Shown piece after piece: positions 53,612 through 58,196 of a stretch of DNA of 58,196 nt. Every line of letters starts with the position of its first letter. The first letter of the stretch is position 1. This DNA comes from SZUA-229 sp036567985 (GTDB lineage: Bacteria > Pseudomonadota > Gammaproteobacteria > SZUA-229). The translations under genes and the position numbers were made by a program. A model generated the notes under the pieces. That model was not told where the DNA came from. It worked only from the letters and a program-made list of their open reading frames with translations, and did not search any database. The stretch covers positions 1 through 58,196 of the forward strand of contig DATCTK010000020.1 of NCBI GenBank assembly GCA_036567985.1, in the 5' to 3' direction.

Positions 53612-53700
53612 CGTCTGTGTGGCCATAGAGCAAGGCGGGAAATGTGAGTTTAGTTGCCTAAATGTCCATTTCCCAACGCCGCTATATGGCCACACAGGCG
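53612..53700. mobile_element. 89-bp hairpin element flanked by imperfect 12-bp direct repeats
   Basis: The arms 53612-53653 and 53658-53700 are near-complementary (CGTCTGTGTGGCCATA against TATGGCCACACAGGCG, then GGGAAATG against CATTTCCC and TTTAG against CTAAA), with a 4-base TTGC loop. CTGCAGGTTGCG (53602-53613) and CTGCAGGTCGCG (53705-53716) flank it as direct repeats. It lies just beyond the ychF stop. It looks like a small mobile hairpin; only one copy is in this window. Confidence 0.5.
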
Positions 53701-53717
53701 TGAGCTGCAGGTCGCGA

Positions 53718-54809
53718 CTAGACGTTGAAGCGGAAATGTAAGATATCGCCGTCTTTTACGATGTACTCCTTACCCTCTACCCGCAGCTTGCCCGCTTCCT
53801 TGGCACCGCTCTCGCCGCCGTACTGGATAAAGTCATCGTAGGCCATGGTTTCGGCGCGGATAAAGCCTTTTTCGAAGTCGGTGTGGATCACCCCGGCCGC
53901 CTGTGGTGCGGTGGCGCCGATGCGCACGGTCCAGGCGCGCACTTCCTTTACCCCGGCAGTGAAGTAGGTCTGCAGGCCCAGCAGCGAGTAACCGGCGCGG
54001 ATCACGCGGTTCAGGCCCGGCTCTTCCAGCCCCATTTCATCGAGGAAGTCTTTCTTTTCCTCGTCGTCCAGTTCCACCAGCTCGGCTTCGATCGCGGCAC
54101 ACACCGCAACCACCACTGCGCCTTCTTTTTCGGCAACCGCTTTTACCGCATCCAGGTGCGGGTTGTTTTCAAAACCATCTTCATTCACATTGGCAATGTA
54201 CATGGTGGGCTTGCTGGTGAGCAGGAACAGGCCTTTAACGATTTTCTTTTCTTCGTCGTTCAGTTCCAGCGTGCGCACCATGTGGCCTTCGTCGAGGTGC
54301 GCCTTGACCTTTTCCATTACCGCCAGCTTGGCTTTGGCATCCTTGTCGCCAGACTTGGCCACCTTGCTCACGCGCAGCATGGCTTTTTCTACCGACTCCA
54401 TATCTGCCAGGGCCAGCTCGGTATTGATCACCTCGATGTCGTTGAGCGGGTCGACCTTGCCGGCCACGTGCACGATGTCGTCGTTTTCAAAGCAGCGCAC
54501 CACCTGGGCAATGGCATCGGTTTCGCGGATATTGGCGAGGAACTGGTTGCCCAGGCCTTCACCTTTGGACGCACCGGCCACCAGGCCCGCGATGTCGACG
54601 AATTCCATGGTGGTGGGAATGACTTTCTGCGGCTTGACGATTTCCGCCAGTTTATCCAGCCGTGGGTCGGGCATGGGCACCATGCCCACATTGGGCTCGA
54701 TGGTACAGAAGGGGTAGTTTTCCGCCTGTATCTTCGCCTGTGTGAGTGCGTTAAACAGTGTTGATTTACCTACGTTTGGCAAGCCAACGATGCCACATTT
54801 AAAACCCAT
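53718..54809 (-). CDS. ychF: Redox-regulated ATPase/GTPase YchF
   Basis: 363 aa. The G1 loop GIVGLPNVGKSTLFNAL is at residues 5-20, FVDIAGLVAGASKGEGLGN carries switch II, and the base-specificity site is NVNE (in place of NKxD), which explains the ATP preference of this family. A coiled coil follows, then a C-terminal TGS domain (TGRIGATAPQAAGVIHTDFEKGFIRAET). It binds ribosomes and affects translation and oxidative stress. Order ychF-pth-rplY-prs is the usual one. Confidence 0.95.
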   Translation of the reverse strand: MGFKCGIVGLPNVGKSTLFNALTQAKIQAENYPFCTIEPNVGMVPMPDPRLDKLAEIVKPQKVIPTTMEFVDIAGLVAGASKGEGLGNQFLANIRETDAIAQVVRCFENDDIVHVAGKVDPLNDIEVINTELALADMESVEKAMLRVSKVAKSGDKDAKAKLAVMEKVKAHLDEGHMVRTLELNDEEKKIVKGLFLLTSKPTMYIANVNEDGFENNPHLDAVKAVAEKEGAVVVAVCAAIEAELVELDDEEKKDFLDEMGLEEPGLNRVIRAGYSLLGLQTYFTAGVKEVRAWTVRIGATAPQAAGVIHTDFEKGFIRAETMAYDDFIQYGGESGAKEAGKLRVEGKEYIVKDGDILHFRFNV

Positions 54810-54855
54810 GTCTCTGTCCTGTTAATGTGTGCAATGCGGCACAGTGCATTGCGGA

Positions 54856-55440
54856 TTATTTAGTGTGCAGACGGTGCACCGCTTTTTCCCAGCTGCCTTC
54901 GGCCAGCAGTGGCAATACGCGCAGTGCATCATCGATGGAATTATCAATGCTGATCTGTTCATCCTGGGATGCCCGATGCAGCACATAGTCAACCACCTGG
55001 GAACGATCCCCCGGATGGCCAATACCAATGCGCAGACGATGAAACTCTTTACCGAGGTGCGCAATAATATCCCGCAGGCCATTGTGCCCGCCATGGCCAC
55101 CGCCGGTTTTCAGGCGTGCCGTGCCCGGCTCCAGGTCCAGCTCGTCGTGAGCCACCAGGATATTTTCCACGGGAATTTTATAAAAAGAGGCCAGCTTCTG
55201 CACAGCCAGGCCGCTGCGGTTCATAAAGGTGTCGGGCTTGAGCAGCCATACGTCACGGCCTTCCAGCACCACCTTGCAGACCTCGCCTGAAAATTTACTC
55301 TCAGGACGAAAATGCGCGCCCTTGAGGCGCGCAATTTCATCAACCAGCCAGAAGCCGGCATTGTGTCGGGTTTGCTCGTATTTCGAACCGGGATTGCCTA
55401 AACCGGCAATCAGCTCGATGCTTACTACCTTACCCGACAT
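54856..55440 (-). CDS. pth: Peptidyl-tRNA hydrolase
   Basis: 194 aa, normal length. The N-terminus IELIAGLGNPGSKYEQTRHNAGFWLVDEIA contains the catalytic His in RHNAGF. LVAHDELDLEPG and TGGGHGGHNGLRDII are hallmark blocks. It recycles peptidyl-tRNA dropped from stalled ribosomes. It lies 11 bases after the rplY stop and 46 bases before ychF, probably in one transcript. Confidence 0.95.
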   Translation of the reverse strand: MSGKVVSIELIAGLGNPGSKYEQTRHNAGFWLVDEIARLKGAHFRPESKFSGEVCKVVLEGRDVWLLKPDTFMNRSGLAVQKLASFYKIPVENILVAHDELDLEPGTARLKTGGGHGGHNGLRDIIAHLGKEFHRLRIGIGHPGDRSQVVDYVLHRASQDEQISIDNSIDDALRVLPLLAEGSWEKAVHRLHTK

Positions 55441-55451
55441 GCCGTGAAGCC

Positions 55452-56072
55452 TTACTCTTCAGCAGCGGCTTCTTCGTCTTCATCTGCAGCAGCACCGCCC
55501 TTAGGTGGGTGGATAGCAACAACCGCGGTGTCGTGGTCTTCGCCCTGCTTCATCGCCATCAGCTCAACGCCTTTTGGCAGCTTGATTTCAGTCAGGTGGA
55601 TAGACTCGCCGCTGTTCAGTGCAGATACATCCACTTCGATGAACTCGGGGATATCTTTTGGCAGACATTCCACTTCAAGCTCGGTGAATACATGGCTGAA
55701 AATACCGCCCTGCATTTTCACACCTGGCGCCACATCTTCACCGATAAAGTGCAGTGGTACATTGATGTGCATCTTGTGCTTGGGATCAACGCGCTGGAAG
55801 TCGATGTGCATTACATCCACTTTGAAAGGATGGTGCTGCATATCACGCACGATCACTTTCTCGGCCTTGCCGTCAACTTTCAGGTCGATGATTGAAGAGT
55901 AGAACACTTCATTATCTACCTGAGGACGAATCTCGCGCAGGTCGATCGTCAGGTTAACGGGATCCGCACCGGCACCGTACAGGATGCCAGGCATTTTTGC
56001 TTCATGACGCAGGCGGCGGCTCGCACCCTTCCCCAGGTCTGTGCGCGTTTCAGCGTTAATAGTAATTGCCAT
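55452..56072 (-). CDS. rplY: 50S ribosomal protein L25/general stress protein Ctc
   Basis: 206 aa from ATG 56072 (MAITINAETRTDLGKGASRRLRHEAKMPGILYG). An upstream in-frame ATG (56180) would add 36 unrelated residues. The N-terminal L25 domain binds 5S rRNA. A C-terminal TL5-like domain (VDVSALNSGESIHLTEIKLPKGVEL) makes it the long form, and the tail is acidic (DEDEEAAAEE). It is transcribed with pth and ychF downstream. Confidence 0.94.
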   Translation of the reverse strand: MAITINAETRTDLGKGASRRLRHEAKMPGILYGAGADPVNLTIDLREIRPQVDNEVFYSSIIDLKVDGKAEKVIVRDMQHHPFKVDVMHIDFQRVDPKHKMHINVPLHFIGEDVAPGVKMQGGIFSHVFTELEVECLPKDIPEFIEVDVSALNSGESIHLTEIKLPKGVELMAMKQGEDHDTAVVAIHPPKGGAAADEDEEAAAEE

Positions 56073-56346
56073 TGGTTTAACTCCAACTGTGTATGCCAGG
56101 GCCACGCGACCATAGCCAAGGCGAAAAAAGGACTGCGGATTATACATAATGCCTGCGCCAAACGCACGGCTTTTAATCACTATGGGGACGGCTGATTAGC
56201 ATTATTCAGAAGTGGACGAGCTCCAGCTAGCTGTAGGGAGGTGCAGGGAGGGTGTCTGCGCGGGGACTCGAATAGACGTTAAAACAGACCGCTTTTAGTT
56301 ATTTGCGTTTATTTATTCCGCACATCCTGTGCTCCACCCTTCGGGC

Positions 56347-56381
56347 CGTGCGTCCGCACGTTCAAAGTGCTCCTGCACTTT
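56347..56381. repeat. Two adjacent small hairpins between rplY and prs
   Basis: CGTGCG-TC-CGCACG (56347-56360) and AAAGTGC-TCCT-GCACTTT (56364-56381) lie in the 356-base gap between rplY and prs. No T-run follows, so neither is a clear terminator. They resemble the hairpin-rich repeats at 57658-58095 in style. The remainder of the gap has no gene. Confidence 0.5.
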
Positions 56382-56428
56382 AGTGCGTTTTCTTGTGCTT
56401 CTGGCTTTTCAGGCAGGTGGACAGCAGA

Positions 56429-57433
56429 TCAATCCATATACATCGAGCTGACCGACTCATCCTGGTTCATTCGACGGATGGTTTCCGCCAGCATGGTGGC
56501 AATCGACAGCTGGCGAATCTTGTCGCAGGCCTCGGCTTCGGCGGATAACGGGATGGTATCGGTTACCACCAGCTCATCCAGCTGCGAACCGCGGATATTG
56601 TCAATCGCCGGGCCGGACAGCACCGGGTGGGTACAGTAGGAGGTGACGCTGAGGGCGCCGTGCTCTTTCAGCGCGGCGGCGGCGCTACACAGGGTGCCGG
56701 CGGTATCCACCAGGTCATCCACCAGCACGCAGTTCTTGCCTTCAACGTCACCGATGATGTTCATCACCTTCGCCACATTGGCCTTGGGACGCCGCTTGTC
56801 GATAATTGCCAGGTCCGCATCCCCCAGTCGCTTGGCCAGGGCCCGCGCACGCACCACGCCGCCTACATCCGGCGACACCACAATCAGCTTCTCGTGTCGC
56901 TGGCGCCATACATCCCCCAGCAAAATCGGTGAGGCGTATACATTATCCACCGGAATATTGAAGAAGCCCTGGATCTGGTCGGCGTGCAAATCGACCGTAA
57001 GAATGCGATCCACCCCCACGCTCTCGATCATATTGGCCACCACCTTGGCGGTGATGGGCACACGGCTGGAACGGGGACGGCGATCCTGGCGTGAATAGCC
57101 GAAATAGGGCACCACCGCGGTAATGCGCTCTGCCGAAGCACGACGCAGGGCATCGACCATAACCAGCAGTTCCATAATGTGATCGTTGGTGGGCTTACAG
57201 GTGGGTTGGATAACGAAGACCTGGCGGCCACGTACGGTTTCTTCTATTTCAACGCTGATTTCGCCATCGCTGAAGGTCTGCACGCTGGCTTTGCCTAGTG
57301 GCTGCTGAAGTTGGGCCGCAATGCGACGCGCCAGGTCCGGGTTCGCATTACCGGTGAAAATCATCAACTCGGAGTTGTTTTCATTCACAATGTTTTTCGC
57401 TACAGGGTTAGCCAGTGAAGGTTGTCTGAACAT
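56429..57433 (-). CDS. prs: Ribose-phosphate pyrophosphokinase
   Basis: 334 aa. It makes PRPP from ribose 5-phosphate and ATP, feeding purine, pyrimidine, His and Trp synthesis (including the PurE/PurK pathway in this window). Motifs seen are LMIFTGNANPDLA, VVPYFGYSRQDRR, DLHADQIQGFF and the PRPP loop CVLVDDLVDTAGT. It is about 19 residues longer than E. coli Prs; the extra N-terminal MFRQPSLANPVAKNIVNE may be mis-start. GTG at codon 16 is an alternative. Confidence 0.93.
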   Translation of the reverse strand: MFRQPSLANPVAKNIVNENNSELMIFTGNANPDLARRIAAQLQQPLGKASVQTFSDGEISVEIEETVRGRQVFVIQPTCKPTNDHIMELLVMVDALRRASAERITAVVPYFGYSRQDRRPRSSRVPITAKVVANMIESVGVDRILTVDLHADQIQGFFNIPVDNVYASPILLGDVWRQRHEKLIVVSPDVGGVVRARALAKRLGDADLAIIDKRRPKANVAKVMNIIGDVEGKNCVLVDDLVDTAGTLCSAAAALKEHGALSVTSYCTHPVLSGPAIDNIRGSQLDELVVTDTIPLSAEAEACDKIRQLSIATMLAETIRRMNQDESVSSMYMD

Positions 57434-58124
57434 AAGCCTCAGACCTTATCAAATCCGCGTTGTGTATGATAGAGACAAAAACACATAACTCTATATTCGT
57501 CTGTAAACCGTGTTTGTTTACAGCATTGAAAAAATCTGGCTGACTGGCTGCAATCGACTGGTTTGATTGCAGTTGTATCTTGCAGTATCGGCATAATGCC
57601 GGCTGCGCTCCGCCTTTGCTTAAAAGCTTTTTGGTGGAGACTTAAATCTAGCTGATAAACAATGCGCCTGTGGCGCATTTTGCTATTCCATCGATCTTTT
57701 GCGAAATACCTTCCCTTTCACTACGGGAGGATTACTCGGGCTTTCCTGCCCTCGCCCCTTCGGGGTCAGCGTAAAAAGCACGCTGTTAAAATTCGCTCCC
57801 GGCGAATTTCTCGAACCTCTTTCGGTTCGAGCCACTCAGTGACGGTTTAAATCTATTTGATCTGGCTTTTCTAATAAAAACAATGCGCCTGTGGCACATT
57901 ATTGCCATTCCATCGATCTTTTGCGAAATACCTTCCACTTCACTACCGGAGGATTACTCGGGCTTCCTGCCCTCGCCCCTTCGGGGTCAGCGTGAAAAGC
58001 ACGCTGCTGAAATTCGCTCCCGGCGAATTTCTCGAACCTCTTTTCGGTTCGAACCCTCCCGGAGGAGACTGTAAAGCAATTTCATCTGGCTTTGGCCGCT
58101 GAGCTTTCTCTACAGTTTTTAATA
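57434..58124. repeat. Intergenic region with a ~220-bp tandem duplication before prs
   Basis: Unit A (57658-57876) and unit B (57879-about 58095) begin AACAATGCGCCTGTGGC and run in parallel with small differences. Each contains mini-hairpins: CCCCTTCGGGG, AATTCGC-TCCC-GGCGAATT and TCGAACC/GGTTCGA. The short plus-strand frames across it are not conserved coding sequence. It lies between prs and tRNA-Gln. The prs promoter probably lies at 57434-57600. Confidence 0.7.
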
Positions 58125-58196
58125 TGGCTGGGCCGGGAGGATTCGAACCTCCGCATGACGGGATCAAAACCCGTTGCCTTACCGCTTGGCGACGGC
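58125..58196 (-). tRNA. tRNA-Gln (TTG), 5' end cut by the window
   Basis: 72 nt visible. The 3' end is CCGGCCCAGCCA; the T arm is GGAGGTTCGAATCCTCC. The anticodon stem-loop ACGGG-TTTTGAT-CCCGT gives anticodon TTG, and the D arm CGCCAAGCGGTAAGGC is typical of tRNA-Gln. About three 5' bases lie beyond the window. Its location upstream of prs is the standard gammaproteobacterial arrangement. Confidence 0.92.

Noticed and set aside
53883..54764. Long 293-codon plus-strand ORF
   Set aside because: It lies wholly antisense to ychF, with histidine- and glycine-rich shadow composition. ychF is certain from motifs.
1..58196. CRISPR array or riboswitch
   Set aside because: No regular spacer-repeat array was seen. 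The repeats present are irregular, tandem or inverted. No riboswitch consensus was recognised.

Overview
The window looks like a gammaproteobacterial chromosome of moderate G+C. The evidence is E. coli-like GreB, PhoH, PurE/PurK, TmcA, RimK and MltF, and the order ychF-pth-rplY-prs-tRNA-Gln, which is the usual gammaproteobacterial arrangement. I cannot name a genus. Most of the window is chromosomal backbone. Two blocks are accessory: a sulfur/cytochrome cluster at 20.4-32.1 kb and a repeat-rich, A+T-rich stretch at 44.6-53.4 kb.

Layout. 0-9.7 kb: greB (cut by the left edge), phoH, two unknown genes, purK and purE, three small orphan genes, a spermidine-synthase-like methyltransferase, tmcA and a family 2 glycosyltransferase. 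9.8-10.1 kb: a structured terminal-inverted-repeat element. 10.2-20.3 kb: a GGDEF/EAL protein, a DUF2058 protein, an MscS-like channel, a CorA/ZntB-type transporter, rimK with an AstE-like hydrolase, a VanZ-like protein, a ComEC-like metallohydrolase and a TPR protein.

20.4-32.1 kb, all minus strand: a TusA-like protein, a YeeE/YedE transporter, TusA, DsrE-like and two further small proteins, and a tandem-rhodanese lipoprotein that ends at a strong terminator. Next come a pentaheme cytochrome, a small Cys-containing exported protein, a triheme cytochrome and an anion-type porin. Last come a sensor kinase, an NtrC-type (sigma54-dependent) response regulator and an unknown exported protein. A good sigma54 promoter lies before the small protein-triheme-porin operon. 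The parts suggest import or respiration of a sulfur (or selenium-like) oxyanion, with sulfane sulfur passed to cytosolic carriers. That function is inference.

32.1-46 kb: a DUF4382 lipoprotein, a porin/PstS-like/GGDEF-EAL operon, a slipin-NfeD pair, a Fic protein with a duplicated operator-like palindrome, mltF, a small winged-helix protein, an Acg-type nitroreductase and a chalcone-isomerase-like protein. 44.6-49.1 kb is dominated by repeats: a second copy of the inverted-repeat element, a REP-associated (RAYT) transposase with its terminal repeats, and an internally deleted derivative of that transposon inside a duplicated gene fragment.

49.2-53.0 kb is a four-gene defence operon: DarT toxin, DarG antitoxin, a Gp37/Gp68 (DUF5131) three-Cys protein and its partner TcmP. 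tcmP is split by a +1 frameshift at a CTT-TAA-C site preceded by a Shine-Dalgarno-like run, much like the prfB frameshift signal. The operon ends near a bidirectional terminator and tRNA-Met. 53.6-58.2 kb: a long hairpin element, ychF, pth, rplY, prs, a ~220-bp tandem repeat and tRNA-Gln (cut by the right edge).
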